Both the position numbers and the translations under genes were made by a program. From an uncultured Butyricicoccus sp. (GTDB taxonomy: Bacteria > Bacillota > Clostridia > Oscillospirales > Butyricicoccaceae), in the NCBI RefSeq assembly GCF_944381005.1, contig NZ_CALWJM010000005.1, forward strand, positions 1 through 64,000: a stretch of 64,000 bases of DNA, written 5' to 3'. Below are positions 8,585 through 16,373 of the stretch, piece by piece. The notes below the pieces were generated by a model, which was not told the origin of the DNA, searched no databases, and saw only the letters and a list, made by a program, of their open reading frames with translations. Every line of letters starts with the position of its first letter. Within the stretch, counting starts at the first letter, position 1.

Positions 8585-9085
8585 ATGAAAACAGCGATTT
8601 TATATGACAGTGCGACCGGGAATACAGCCTATTTAGCGCAGGCGCTGAAACAGGAATACCCGCAAGCGGTGTACTGTACTCCGCAGGATTGCGATATCGA
8701 ACAGGCTGAACGTGTTTTTTTCGGTTTTTGGACGGATAAGGGCACTTGTTCCGAGCGATTGCAAGCAGTTTTGCCTAAGCTCGCGGGCAAAGAGGTCTTT
8801 TTGTTCGGCACGGCTGGATTCGGTACATCACAGGAATATTTTGCACAGATTATTGCGCGTGTAAGCGAAAAATTACCCGATTCCTGCCGCGTCATCGGGT
8901 GGTATATGTGCACTGGGCGCATGGGCGAAGGCGTGCGCAAACGCTATGAAGCAATGTGTCAGGTGTCCGAAACCCGTGAGAAAGGTGAAATGCTGCTGCG
9001 CAACTTTGAACTTGCAGCAGCCCACCCAAATGAACAGGATGTCGCCGCCCTGCTCGAACAGGTTCGCACTAAAGTCCGGTCGTAA
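8585..9085 (+). CDS. Short flavodoxin-family protein (possibly BilS-like)
   Basis: A 166-residue flavodoxin-like protein. The N-terminal loop YDSATGNTAYLAQAL (about residues 8-22) matches the phosphate-binding loop for FMN. A second loop GTAGFGTS near residue 79 and GWYMCTGRMGEG near 104 fit the isoalloxazine-side loops. It starts at ATG 8585 behind TTAGGAGGTATCGCC and stands alone between two terminators. Small flavodoxins of this type include BilS, described as an accessory of the gut bilirubin reductase BilR. No BilR-like gene is visible here, so that link is only a suggestion. Confidence 0.85.
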   Translation: MKTAILYDSATGNTAYLAQALKQEYPQAVYCTPQDCDIEQAERVFFGFWTDKGTCSERLQAVLPKLAGKEVFLFGTAGFGTSQEYFAQIIARVSEKLPDSCRVIGWYMCTGRMGEGVRKRYEAMCQVSETREKGEMLLRNFELAAAHPNEQDVAALLEQVRTKVRS

Positions 9086-9101
9086 GCCTTGTATGAAAAA
9101 T

Positions 9102-9145
9102 CGCCCCAACACCTGCAAGATTTTGGCAGGTGTTGGGGCGATTGC
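9102..9145. terminator. Bidirectional Rho-independent terminator
   Basis: CGCCCCAACACCTGC (9102-9116) pairs perfectly with GCAGGTGTTGGGGCG (9126-9140). A T-rich stretch follows on the plus strand and TTTTTC follows on the minus strand, so it ends both the flavodoxin gene and the converging alaX gene. Confidence 0.92.
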
Positions 9146-9153
9146 TTTTTGTT

Positions 9154-10305
9154 TTAAGTCCACGCAGAGCAAAATTGTTCTAACGCTGCTTGGGTCGTCT
9201 GCACGGCGCCTTGTGTCACAGCCGCCTTGCCGCCGCCATGTCCATCAAGTGCCGCGTTCAGCGACTGGCACAGCGGGCGCACATCTAGGGAATGGCTGCA
9301 AATGGCGTATTGAAACCCGCCGCTCTCTGATGGGGTGAATACAGCCGCCCATTGGGCTTGTTCGGCAAGAATATCGGCAAAACGGCGAATTTCGACCGGA
9401 GATAATCCGGGTTGTATCACCCATAACCTTTGTGTGTTCTGCGGCAAAAGCTGAGCTTTCAGGCGGAAAATCTGCTCGTGCAGCGCGATGACCTGTGCTT
9501 TGTACTGGTCATTGCGCTCGGCCATTTTTTCCACAGCCTGTGCAATTTCATGCGGCTTGGCAGATAAGGTGTGTGATATCGCGGTGACGCTTTTCTGTTT
9601 GCCGTCATAGTCGCGCACCGCGTCCCAGCCGATGAACAGAGTCAGGCGGACACCGCCGCGGTGAGGTGTTTGCGTGCCCACCTTAATACAGCCTACTGCA
9701 CCGCTTCGCGTCACATGTAGGCCGCAGCAGGCGCACACATCCCGACCGCCCGCTTGCACAATGCGCACTTGACCGGTCAATTCCTTTTTGCTTCGATAGT
9801 CCAGTCGGCGCAAGGTATCGGCATCTGGATAGGATACCACGGTGGGGATATCGGCGAACACCGCTTCATTGGTCTGCCGTTCGACTTCTGCCAACTGTTC
9901 GGCAGTCAGCGGACGGTCGAAGTCAATGGTCACGCAGTCGCGGCTCATGTGAAATCCTACATTGTTGCAGCCGTAGAGCGCGTGCGCAATGCCCGAAAAA
10001 ATATGTTCTCCGGTATGGCACTGCATGTGCCGAAATCGGCGTGCCCAATCGAGAACACCATGTACCGCCGTGCCCACGGGTATAGAGCTTGCACACAGGT
10101 GTATGATTTGACCGTCCTGTTGACGGGTATCGCACACAGCAATACCGTTTAATGTGCCGGTGTCGCCCGGCTGTCCGCCGCCTTCGGGATAAAAGGCGGT
10201 ATCCGAAAGCGTGACCGCGTACTGGGTACCGGCTGGAGAACAGCCGGTCACAATGGCATCAAACGATTGTAGATAGGGGTCTTGGTAGTATAACGTGTCC
10301 TGCAT
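9154..10305 (-). CDS. Alanyl-tRNA editing protein, AlaX-L type
   Basis: A 383-residue protein related to the editing half of alanyl-tRNA synthetase. It would hydrolyse Ser-tRNA(Ala) or Gly-tRNA(Ala) in trans. The zinc site of the editing domain is complete: HTGEH around residue 97 and CCGLH around residue 193. A region with predicted coiled coil (about 250-290) leads to a DHHA1-type end with the motif GHGGGKAAVTQGA near residue 355. This full architecture distinguishes it from the short AlaX forms. It starts with ATG at 10305 and is probably monocistronic. Confidence 0.9.
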   Translation of the reverse strand: MQDTLYYQDPYLQSFDAIVTGCSPAGTQYAVTLSDTAFYPEGGGQPGDTGTLNGIAVCDTRQQDGQIIHLCASSIPVGTAVHGVLDWARRFRHMQCHTGEHIFSGIAHALYGCNNVGFHMSRDCVTIDFDRPLTAEQLAEVERQTNEAVFADIPTVVSYPDADTLRRLDYRSKKELTGQVRIVQAGGRDVCACCGLHVTRSGAVGCIKVGTQTPHRGGVRLTLFIGWDAVRDYDGKQKSVTAISHTLSAKPHEIAQAVEKMAERNDQYKAQVIALHEQIFRLKAQLLPQNTQRLWVIQPGLSPVEIRRFADILAEQAQWAAVFTPSESGGFQYAICSHSLDVRPLCQSLNAALDGHGGGKAAVTQGAVQTTQAALEQFCSAWT

Positions 10306-10392
10306 GACCGTGTCGCCTCACATATTGAAAATTTTATCCTTTTCAGTATATCAGAAAATACATCGGTCTGCCAGATGGGGAGATACGGGTTT

Positions 10393-11451
10393 TTACAAGG
10401 CAATCGTAGGCCCTAAGACCACATCGCCGCCGCCTGTGCCGCCACCGGAAGGGATACTGACTTCGGGAAGTGGGGGTGTACTTAAAACGGCACTGGTTAG
10501 ATAGTTGTTATATGGGTTTTTGCAGCGCCGACTTGGCAGCGGGCGCTGGGTAATACCACCAGTCGCCGTGGCTTGGTCGGCACGTCTGCGTTTGCGGTGC
10601 TGCTTGCTGTACAACTGGCGCAGCATATTTGCTTTTTCCTGATGTTGCTCTTGTTCTGCGCGCTTTTTCTTGGCTTTGAGCAGTTGTTCTGCTTGCAGAT
10701 AGCTGATTTTGCGGGTTGCACGCATGACCAGTGTACGAAGTGAACGGATGGCGCGGCGCGCCTGTGCCGCTTCCTTGTTTGAGCCGCTCATAGCCACGCC
10801 TTGCAAGTCGTTGATGGCGCCCTGAATGTCGGAAATGATGAGGTTGACCTGGCTGACGCTGGTTGCGCGTGCGACACGAGCGTACTTTGATTTTGTGGAA
10901 TAGTTGCGCGGCATTTCCTGAAGCCACGGGCATTTTTTTTCTTCCTTGGGTGCGTTCATCTCGGCAAACCAGCGCAGCAGTTTTTGTGCCTGTTCCATGC
11001 GCTCTTCAGCCGAGGACTTGGGGCTGTATGTCCAGCTGGTCGCCGTTTTTTCACCGACATAGATGCCGGTGGCATCGGACGCGCGCAGTGAGCGCAGCAG
11101 ATGCAGGAGCGTTTGACAGCCTTTTTCAAACGCTTCCGGCCCCTGTGACATTTGTTCGACCCATTCGGGAGACAGCACCAGATGCTTACCCGAACCGAGC
11201 GATTGGGCGAGTGCTTGCAAAGAAGCCGAATCGGATGCGCTGCCCTGCACGATGGAGATATCGGGAAACGTTTTCTGCAAGCTCTCCAACATATCATAGG
11301 TCGCTTGCCGCCAATCGGTGTCAGTCCAATCGGCGCGGTGTTCTATCTGGTCAAAACAGGCGTTTGCGGTTGTGGGATGGGAGATGGGGGCAGATGTGTC
11401 CGGATATTCGACCGGCTGACGGTGTTGACCGGGCAAAATTGGAGAAATCAA
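10393..11451 (-). CDS. Hypothetical protein with basic coiled-coil C-terminal half
   Basis: A 352-residue protein I cannot assign. I accept a TTG start at 11451 because GGAGGG lies seven bases upstream; the ATG directly after that element is out of frame and has no spacing. There is no signal peptide. The N-terminal half (about 30-160) is mixed alpha/beta, followed by a Lys/Arg/Gln-rich helical region (about 230-290) that probably forms a coiled coil, and a Gly/Pro-rich tail (SGGGTGGGDVV). It may bind nucleic acid or act as scaffold, but no motif proves that. Confidence 0.7.
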   Translation of the reverse strand: MISPILPGQHRQPVEYPDTSAPISHPTTANACFDQIEHRADWTDTDWRQATYDMLESLQKTFPDISIVQGSASDSASLQALAQSLGSGKHLVLSPEWVEQMSQGPEAFEKGCQTLLHLLRSLRASDATGIYVGEKTATSWTYSPKSSAEERMEQAQKLLRWFAEMNAPKEEKKCPWLQEMPRNYSTKSKYARVARATSVSQVNLIISDIQGAINDLQGVAMSGSNKEAAQARRAIRSLRTLVMRATRKISYLQAEQLLKAKKKRAEQEQHQEKANMLRQLYSKQHRKRRRADQATATGGITQRPLPSRRCKNPYNNYLTSAVLSTPPLPEVSIPSGGGTGGGDVVLGPTIAL

Positions 11452-11561
11452 GCGGCATCCCTCCTAACAATTGATGCAGTCCAATCAGTGCCTATATGAT
11501 ATATTCCGGCAAATGGGCGATAAAACTAATGGGCATATTGTCTAAATTGTCGGGCAAAATT

Positions 11562-11591
11562 TTGACAATCCCGATGGGAACTTGGTATAAT
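11562..11591 (+). promoter_or_regulatory. Sigma-A promoter of DUF1653 gene
   Basis: TTGACA (11562-11567) and TATAAT (11586-11591) are separated by 18 bases, close to consensus. Confidence 0.85.
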
Positions 11592-11632
11592 ATCAAGCAA
11601 GTAGTTTCAATCAAAACAATGGGGGAATCAAT

Positions 11633-11863
11633 ATGAGACAGATTTATCCGGGCAGACGCTACCGGCATTTTAAAGACCGGCTCTATCAGGTGATTGTGAT
11701 TGCGCGACATTCGGAGACTGGTGAAAAAATGGTCGTATATCAGGCGCTTTATGGCGATTATGGGTTTTATGTGCGGCCGTATGACATGTTCGCCAGTGAA
11801 GTAGACCGGGAGAAGTACCCGGAGGTCAAGCAGCGTTACCGGTTTGAACTGGTGGAAGGGTAA
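11633..11863 (+). CDS. DUF1653 domain protein
   Basis: A 76-residue protein that consists of one DUF1653 domain. It begins [17 protein letters not shown] and includes the conserved segments [14 protein letters not shown] and [12 protein letters not shown]. The fold is a small SH3-like barrel in this family, often found alone or with other domains, and the biochemical role is unknown. The start is ATG 11633 behind GGGGGAATCAAT. It has a strong promoter of its own. Confidence 0.9.
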   Translation: MRQIYPGRRYRHFKDRLYQVIVIARHSETGEKMVVYQALYGDYGFYVRPYDMFASEVDREKYPEVKQRYRFELVEG

Positions 11864-11870
11864 AAGAACG

Positions 11871-11897
11871 CCGGAACCTGAAACCAGGCTCCGGCGG
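11871..11897. terminator. Probable shared terminator hairpin
   Basis: CGCCGGAACCTG pairs with CAGGCTCCGGCG with one wobble, between converging genes. The T-rich tract is weak on the plus strand and better (TTCTTTTA) on the minus strand. Confidence 0.6.
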
Positions 11898-11902
11898 GAA
11901 AA

Positions 11903-12364
11903 TCAATTGTCCAGCTCGTCGATGGCGATTTCTTCCTTTTCTTCGGGGACGATATCGGGTTCAGGCGGCTGAGGCGGCTGCTCTGCATCCAACGGTTGTG
12001 CGTCGCCAACAATGTGGGGCGGCTGGGGGCCGTTTGCATGTGGCGGCATAGGCGGTTCGGGCGCGGCAGAATTTTTCATCTCGGCCAGCCGCAGATTGTT
12101 TTCGGCAATCCGGCGCTTGCACGCGCAAATGCGGTCGCACTCGACGGCAAAAGCGGGGTCGGGGTGCTCGCCGTGCAATTCAAAATACATTTTGCCAATC
12201 GCCAGATAGGCGCGCCGCATGGCATCTTCTTCGGCAATGTTATCGGTTTTGAGTTTTGCAATCGTGACGCCACTCTGCATCATCTCGGTGGCTTTATCCA
12301 CGCCGGTTTGTACCATTTCGGTCGCTTTGCCATACAGGTCATCTAATTTATCACGCAATGCCAT
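11903..12364 (-). CDS. Hypothetical protein, helical N-terminus and Pro-rich acidic tail
   Basis: A 153-residue protein. Residues 1-95 are helical, with an amphipathic start (MALRDKLDDLYGKATEMVQ) and a CDRICACKRRIAENNLRLAEM segment near 75-95 that has three Cys. Residues 100-153 are rich in Pro, Gln and Glu and probably disordered, ending EEIAIDELDN. ATG 12364 lies behind GGAGGGCTACCCCT. No family is recognised. It resembles small cytoplasmic proteins of Firmicutes that sometimes carry a C-terminal zinc ribbon, but that ribbon is absent. Confidence 0.8.
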   Translation of the reverse strand: MALRDKLDDLYGKATEMVQTGVDKATEMMQSGVTIAKLKTDNIAEEDAMRRAYLAIGKMYFELHGEHPDPAFAVECDRICACKRRIAENNLRLAEMKNSAAPEPPMPPHANGPQPPHIVGDAQPLDAEQPPQPPEPDIVPEEKEEIAIDELDN

Positions 12365-12462
12365 AGGGGTAGCCCTCCAATCGGTGTTCTATATGAGTAT
12401 TGTACCTGAGTTTGTGGAAAACGTCAAACAAAAAGCGCGAGTGTACATAGAAAATTAACAAA

Positions 12463-12491
12463 TTGTCCAAACAAATTTGATATACTATAAA
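12463..12491 (+). promoter_or_regulatory. Sigma-A promoter of ndk
   Basis: TTGTCC (12463-12468) and TATAAA (12486-12491) with a 17-base spacer; a TATACT at 12481-12486 is an overlapping alternative -10. Confidence 0.65.
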
Positions 12492-12538
12492 TAGACTGCC
12501 GTTCTTTCGGTGAAATATGCAACAGGAGGAAATTGGAA

Positions 12539-12952
12539 ATGGCAAAGGAGCGCACTTATATTATGCTCAAACCGGACGCGCTGGAGCGCGGCTTGATTGG
12601 GGAAATCATCGCGCGGATTGAGCGAAAAGGGTATCGCGTGGAGCGGATGCAGACCATGCAGTTGGATGAAAAAATCTTGCGGGAGCATTATGCACATATT
12701 GTGGACAAGCCATTTTTCCCGGATACCGTGGCATATATGACCCGTGGCCCAGTATTGGCGATGATTGTAAGCGGTGAAAATGCCGTGCGCGGGATGCGTA
12801 TTTTGATGGGTGCGACGCGATTCGAGGAAGCCACGGCGGGCACCATTCGCGGGGATTTTGCGCACTCCACAACCGAAAACATTATTCATGGTTCGGATTC
12901 GGTGGAAAATGCAGCGATTGAAATTGCAAGATTTTTCCCGGACGACCAATAA
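12539..12952 (+). CDS. ndk: Nucleoside diphosphate kinase
   Basis: A 137-residue enzyme that transfers the gamma phosphate between nucleoside triphosphates and diphosphates through a phospho-His. The N-terminus ERTYIMLKPDALERG and the active-site segment ENIIHGSDSVENA are canonical, with the catalytic His in NIIHGSDS. I use ATG 12539, seven bases after AGGAGG; an in-frame TTG at 12533 is too close to that element. Length is standard. An operator-like palindrome follows seven bases after the stop. Confidence 0.97.
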   Translation: MAKERTYIMLKPDALERGLIGEIIARIERKGYRVERMQTMQLDEKILREHYAHIVDKPFFPDTVAYMTRGPVLAMIVSGENAVRGMRILMGATRFEEATAGTIRGDFAHSTTENIIHGSDSVENAAIEIARFFPDDQ

Positions 12953-12958
12953 AACGGA

Positions 12959-12976
12959 TTTGTGTGCGCGCACAAG
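12959..12976. promoter_or_regulatory. Operator-like palindrome 1 (upstream of the LacI-family gene)
   Basis: TTTGTGTGCGCGCACAAG, with a central CG typical of LacI-family operators. It resembles the two sites upstream of the symporter (14126-14143 and 14225-14242), which suggests autoregulation. The assignment is by pattern only. Confidence 0.6.
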
Positions 12977-13049
12977 TTAAAAAATCAAAAAAAGGTTTTG
13001 TGCGAGGTTTGTGCCGCACAGGCACCGAAATAAGAAAGAGGGGGAGAAT

Positions 13050-14069
13050 ATGCCAGTCACGTTGCGGCAAATCGCAGAGCTTGCTGGTGTTTCACGCGGT
13101 ACGGTTGACCGTGTTATCAATAACCGTGGCCATGTCAATGAGATGGTGGAAGCGCGTGTGAGAAAAATTGCCGAGGAATTGGGATATGAGCCAAATCAGG
13201 TTGGCCGTGCGCTTGCGCGCAGCAAAATGAATTTGAAAATTGGCTTTTTGGTGCAGTCAGCCGAAACCCCTACCATGCAGATATTGATGGAAGGGGTGGA
13301 GCAGGCGGCCGCCAAGCTCAAAGCGCAGGGGGTAGAGGTCATTCTGCGGCGGCTGGAGTCGCTCGGAGAACAGCAAGAACTGGATGCGATTGACCAGTTG
13401 GTGCAGCAGGGCATTAAAGGTTTGGCGCTGACTCCAAGCGATTCGCCCGAAGTGTGCGCAGCGCTTGACCGGGTAGTAGATAGCGGGATTCCCGTGGTCA
13501 CGGTCAACGGCGATGCCCCCCGCTCTAAACGGATGTGTTTTGTGGGCATGGACAACAACCGCGGCGGGCAGACGGCCGCCGGATTGGTACATTCCATGCT
13601 GCCCGCTGGCGGCAAGGTGCTGTCGCTTTCGGCCTATCCCAATAACCACGGGCATCGGGCACGCTACGTCAGTTTTGCGCAGGAATTGGGCAAAATTGCG
13701 CCTGAAATCACCTTGCTCCCTATGTAGTATTGCTTTAATCGGGATGATTATGCGTATGAACTGACACTGCGCGCACTGGAAGAAAATGCCGATTTAGATG
13801 TCATTTATGTGACGGCAAATGGACAGCAGGGCGTGTGCGATGCGATTGAAAAAATGGGACGCGCGGTGCGCGTGGTGGCTTATGACCTTTCGCCGCTCAA
13901 CTGCATCGCACTCGAACAGGGGCGCATTGAATTTTTGATTGACCAGAATGCGCGTGTGCAAGGCACGCTTCCGCCGGAATTGCTATATGATTATCTGATA
14001 TCGGGCAAACGGCCGGAAACACCAGAAGTATACACAGATATTCTCATAAAAACCCGATATAACATATAA
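13050..14069 (+). pseudogene. LacI-family transcriptional repressor interrupted by an amber codon
   Basis: The frame from ATG 13050 (behind AGAGGGGGAGAAT) codes for a LacI-type regulator: helix-turn-helix with VSRGTVDRVINNRG (about residues 14-27), then a periplasmic-binding-protein-like sensor domain. Codon 226 is TAG at 13725-13727. The same frame continues without other stops for 113 codons and encodes the expected rest of the sensor domain (YCFNRDDYAYELTLRALEE and later EQGRIEFLIDQNA). So this is one nonsense change, most simply CAG to TAG, and not a frameshift. A 225-residue product lacking half its sensor domain would probably not dimerise or respond to ligand. A base-calling error is possible. 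Confidence 0.88.
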
Positions 14070-14087
14070 AGTTAATCAAAATTCACA

Positions 14088-14119
14088 AGGTCTTCCGCGG
14101 TGGGGGACCTATTTTTTTG
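14088..14119 (+). terminator. Terminator after the LacI-family gene
   Basis: AGGTCTTCC (14088-14096) pairs with GGGGGACCT (14102-14110), including two G-T pairs, followed by ATTTTTTTG. Confidence 0.8.
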
Positions 14120-14125
14120 TGCATA

Positions 14126-14143
14126 TTTGTTCACGGGCACATG
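14126..14143. promoter_or_regulatory. Operator-like palindrome 2 (upstream of symporter)
   Basis: TTTGTTCACGGGCACATG with central CG at 14134-14135. It is centred 99 bases upstream of operator 3, a distance compatible with DNA looping. Confidence 0.6.
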
Positions 14144-14223
14144 GAATATAGGTAAAGTATACAAAATATCCCCGGAATATTTTGGTAAATTATATGAAAA
14201 TGGGGTAAAATGGTTAGTTTTTG

Positions 14224-14252
14224 TTGCGTTCACGAGCACAAATTAGTATAAT
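14224..14252 (+). promoter_or_regulatory. Symporter promoter with an operator between -35 and -10
   Basis: TTGCGT (14224-14229) and TATAAT (14247-14252) are 17 bases apart. The palindrome TGCGTTCACGAGCACAAA (14225-14242, central CG) fills the spacer, a classic position for repression by a LacI-family protein. Confidence 0.75.
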
Positions 14253-14259
14253 ACACTTG

Positions 14260-14471
14260 TTACCGAAATATGTCGAATAGATGAAAAGAATGTAAAAAAA
14301 GAAGGGTTCTGTGCGGATATCGCGCCGGAACGTCCGATTTTTGGTAAGGCAACAGGCACAAGGCCTGTTTATATTCTGCACCAGCACTGGGGAGTGGGCG
14401 CGGAAGATGATAGAAACAGCCGTTCAGGAGCCTGACTGGATGGTAACTACGAGTAGAAAGAGGATGAAAGC
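14260..14471 (+). ncRNA. Structured 5' leader of the symporter mRNA (class unknown)
   Basis: The transcript would have about 210 untranslated bases. CGCGCC (near 14321) can pair with GGCGCG (near 14398) and enclose smaller hairpins, including AACAGGC/GCCTGTT with a five-base loop near 14350-14368 and CACT/AGTG. CAGGAGCCTG follows near 14427. I could not match it to a known riboswitch class. The hairpins are seen; a regulatory role is inference. Confidence 0.4.
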
Positions 14472-16130
14472 ATGAATCTAATGTTCACTGCCGTGACATT
14501 CGTGGCCTTCACCGCGCTTGTCGCAGTCATCTCTTGGTGGAAAACCAGAGGGGACAATTTGGGCACGCAAGAGGGATATTACCTCGCAGGCCGCAACCTG
14601 ACCGGCCCGGTTATCGCCGGTTCGCTGCTGATGACCAATCTATCTGCCGAACAGCTCGTCGGCAACAACGGTCAAGCCGTGCGTATCGGTATGAGCCCGA
14701 TGGGCTGGGAAGTGACTTCGGCGATTGCGCTGGTCATTCTGGCCTTTGTGTTGATGCCGAGATACCTGAAAACCGGTCTGACCACGATTCCCGAATTTTT
14801 TGAACAGCGCTATGATGCTGGAACCCGTCGTCTGGTTTCGTTTATTGTGCTTCTGTCCTACATCCTGATTATGCTGCCCAATGTCCTGTATGCGGGCGCA
14901 CAGGTTTTTGTCAACATCTTTGGAATTGACCAGATTTTTGCACAGCAGTTTGGACTGGCAGACGGTCAGGCACGTTTCTGGGCGATTGCAGCCGTGTGTG
15001 TTGCGACCGCGTTTGTCGGCTCTATCTATGCGATTTTTGGCGGCTTGAAAGCCATCGCGCTTTCGGACTCTATCAACGGTTTGGGTCTGATTGTGGGCGG
15101 CTTGCTCGTACCGGTGTTTGGCCTGATAGCACTGGGCGCCGCACATGGCGGCGGCTTTATGGAAGGTCTGGACGCATTCCTGAACACCGATAAGACTTTG
15201 CTCAATGCGATTGACGCGCCCAACCTCAATGAACCTTATCTGCCGTGGCCGCTGCTTTTGACCGGTCTGCTGGTCAATAACATGTACTTCTGGGCAACCA
15301 ACCAGTCCATTATTCAGCGCGCATTCGGCGCAAGAAATCTGGCGGAGGCGCAGAAGGGCGCCGTTCTGGCAGGCTTCTTCAAAATCCTGACCCCGCTGAT
15401 TATCGTTGTACCCGGTGTTATCGCACGTTTGCTGTACACCGAGGTCACCGATTGGGGCAACGGTGACACCGCTTACCCGATGCTGGTTGCTGACGTGATG
15501 CCCAAGTGGCTGCTGGGCTTCTTTGCCGCGGTTATGTTTGGCGCAATCCTGTCGTCGTTTAACTCCATTCTGAATTCTGCATCCACCATCTATGCACTGG
15601 ACATTCACCGCCCGATGTTCAACCCCGGCGCAAGCGATGCGCACATGGTTAAGGTCGGTCAGAACTTCGGCACGGTCGTTGCGATTATCTCGACCATCAT
15701 GTCTCCGTTCTTTATGTACGCGGTTGGCGTCACCACGGTGGTAAACTCGGCGTTCGCTGCGTTCAACACCCCGTTGTTTGTCTGCCTGCTGTGCGGCTTC
15801 TTCTGGAAGAAGGTGCCCAGCATTGCGGCAAAAATCGTCATCCCGATTCACGTTGTACTGTATCTGCTGCTGCAATTTGTTTTGCGCAACATCATTCCCG
15901 CGCTTGCAAATGTACATTACCTGTACTTTACCGCCGCGCTGTTCGTCTTTGACATGATTCTGATGTGCATTATTGTCAAGACCCATCCGCGCGAAACCGA
16001 TTTTGTGCTGCATGATGCCCAGGTGGTTGACCTGACCCCGTGGAAAAATGGCAAGTATGTAGCCGCTGTTGTGCTGGCTGTCATGTGTCTGGCGTATATC
16101 GTATTCTCCCCCCTTGGCGTCGGCGCGTGA
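14472..16130 (+). CDS. Sodium:solute symporter family (SSS) transporter
   Basis: A 552-residue polytopic inner-membrane protein with about 14 helices, of the SSS/SLC5 family that includes sodium-sugar symporters. Conserved stretches are EGYYLAGRNLTGPVIAGSLLMTNLSAEQLVGNNGQA (about 34-69, core helix 1 and its sodium-site region), YAIFGGLKAIALSDSING and WATNQSIIQRAFGA. The subtype resembles sugar transporters such as YidK more than proline carriers, but the substrate is not certain. It starts at ATG 14472 behind AAGAGGATGAAAGC. Neighbouring operators suggest control by the damaged LacI-type gene upstream. Confidence 0.88.
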   Translation: MNLMFTAVTFVAFTALVAVISWWKTRGDNLGTQEGYYLAGRNLTGPVIAGSLLMTNLSAEQLVGNNGQAVRIGMSPMGWEVTSAIALVILAFVLMPRYLKTGLTTIPEFFEQRYDAGTRRLVSFIVLLSYILIMLPNVLYAGAQVFVNIFGIDQIFAQQFGLADGQARFWAIAAVCVATAFVGSIYAIFGGLKAIALSDSINGLGLIVGGLLVPVFGLIALGAAHGGGFMEGLDAFLNTDKTLLNAIDAPNLNEPYLPWPLLLTGLLVNNMYFWATNQSIIQRAFGARNLAEAQKGAVLAGFFKILTPLIIVVPGVIARLLYTEVTDWGNGDTAYPMLVADVMPKWLLGFFAAVMFGAILSSFNSILNSASTIYALDIHRPMFNPGASDAHMVKVGQNFGTVVAIISTIMSPFFMYAVGVTTVVNSAFAAFNTPLFVCLLCGFFWKKVPSIAAKIVIPIHVVLYLLLQFVLRNIIPALANVHYLYFTAALFVFDMILMCIIVKTHPRETDFVLHDAQVVDLTPWKNGKYVAAVVLAVMCLAYIVFSPLGVGA

Positions 16131-16155
16131 TTTCCTGATACTCTCTCTCTTTTCA

Positions 16156-16186
16156 AAACCCTGCCGGATATCTGGCAGGGTTTTTT
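16156..16186 (+). terminator. Terminator of the symporter gene
   Basis: AAAACCCTGCC pairs with GGCAGGGTTTT around GGATATCT, with a T tract (16181-16186). Confidence 0.95.
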
Positions 16187-16252
16187 GCCGAAAAAAAGGA
16201 AAAAAATGGCACTTAGCTTGTGCGTGTTAACCGAAATTTAACCAAAATTTGC

Positions 16253-16281
16253 TGGACAGATAGAAGCTTACAGCCTATAAT
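16253..16281 (+). promoter_or_regulatory. Sigma-A promoter of surface protein 1
   Basis: TGGACA (16253-16258) and TATAAT (16276-16281), 17-base spacer. Confidence 0.7.
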
Positions 16282-16373
16282 AAGGGTACATAAAGATATA
16301 AAACCCAAGGGATATTTGTATACAAACCATACCGTTTTTATCCCCGCGATTTGAACCATAAGGAGGAGATTTT

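Noticed and set aside
13725-13727. Recoded TAG (pyrrolysine or programmed readthrough)
   Set aside because: No pyrrolysine genes or readthrough signals are visible, and LacI regulators are not known to use them; a nonsense mutation is simpler.
14260-14471. Cobalamin, ykkC (guanidine) or c-di-GMP riboswitch
   Set aside because: Some short phrases (CAGGAGCCTGAC, AAGGCAACAGG) recall parts of known switches, but the full conserved cores are absent and the downstream gene does not fit.
14640-16013. 457-codon antisense frame over the symporter
   Set aside because: Shadow of a well conserved membrane protein; composition rich in Gln, His, Arg and Asn, with no domain.
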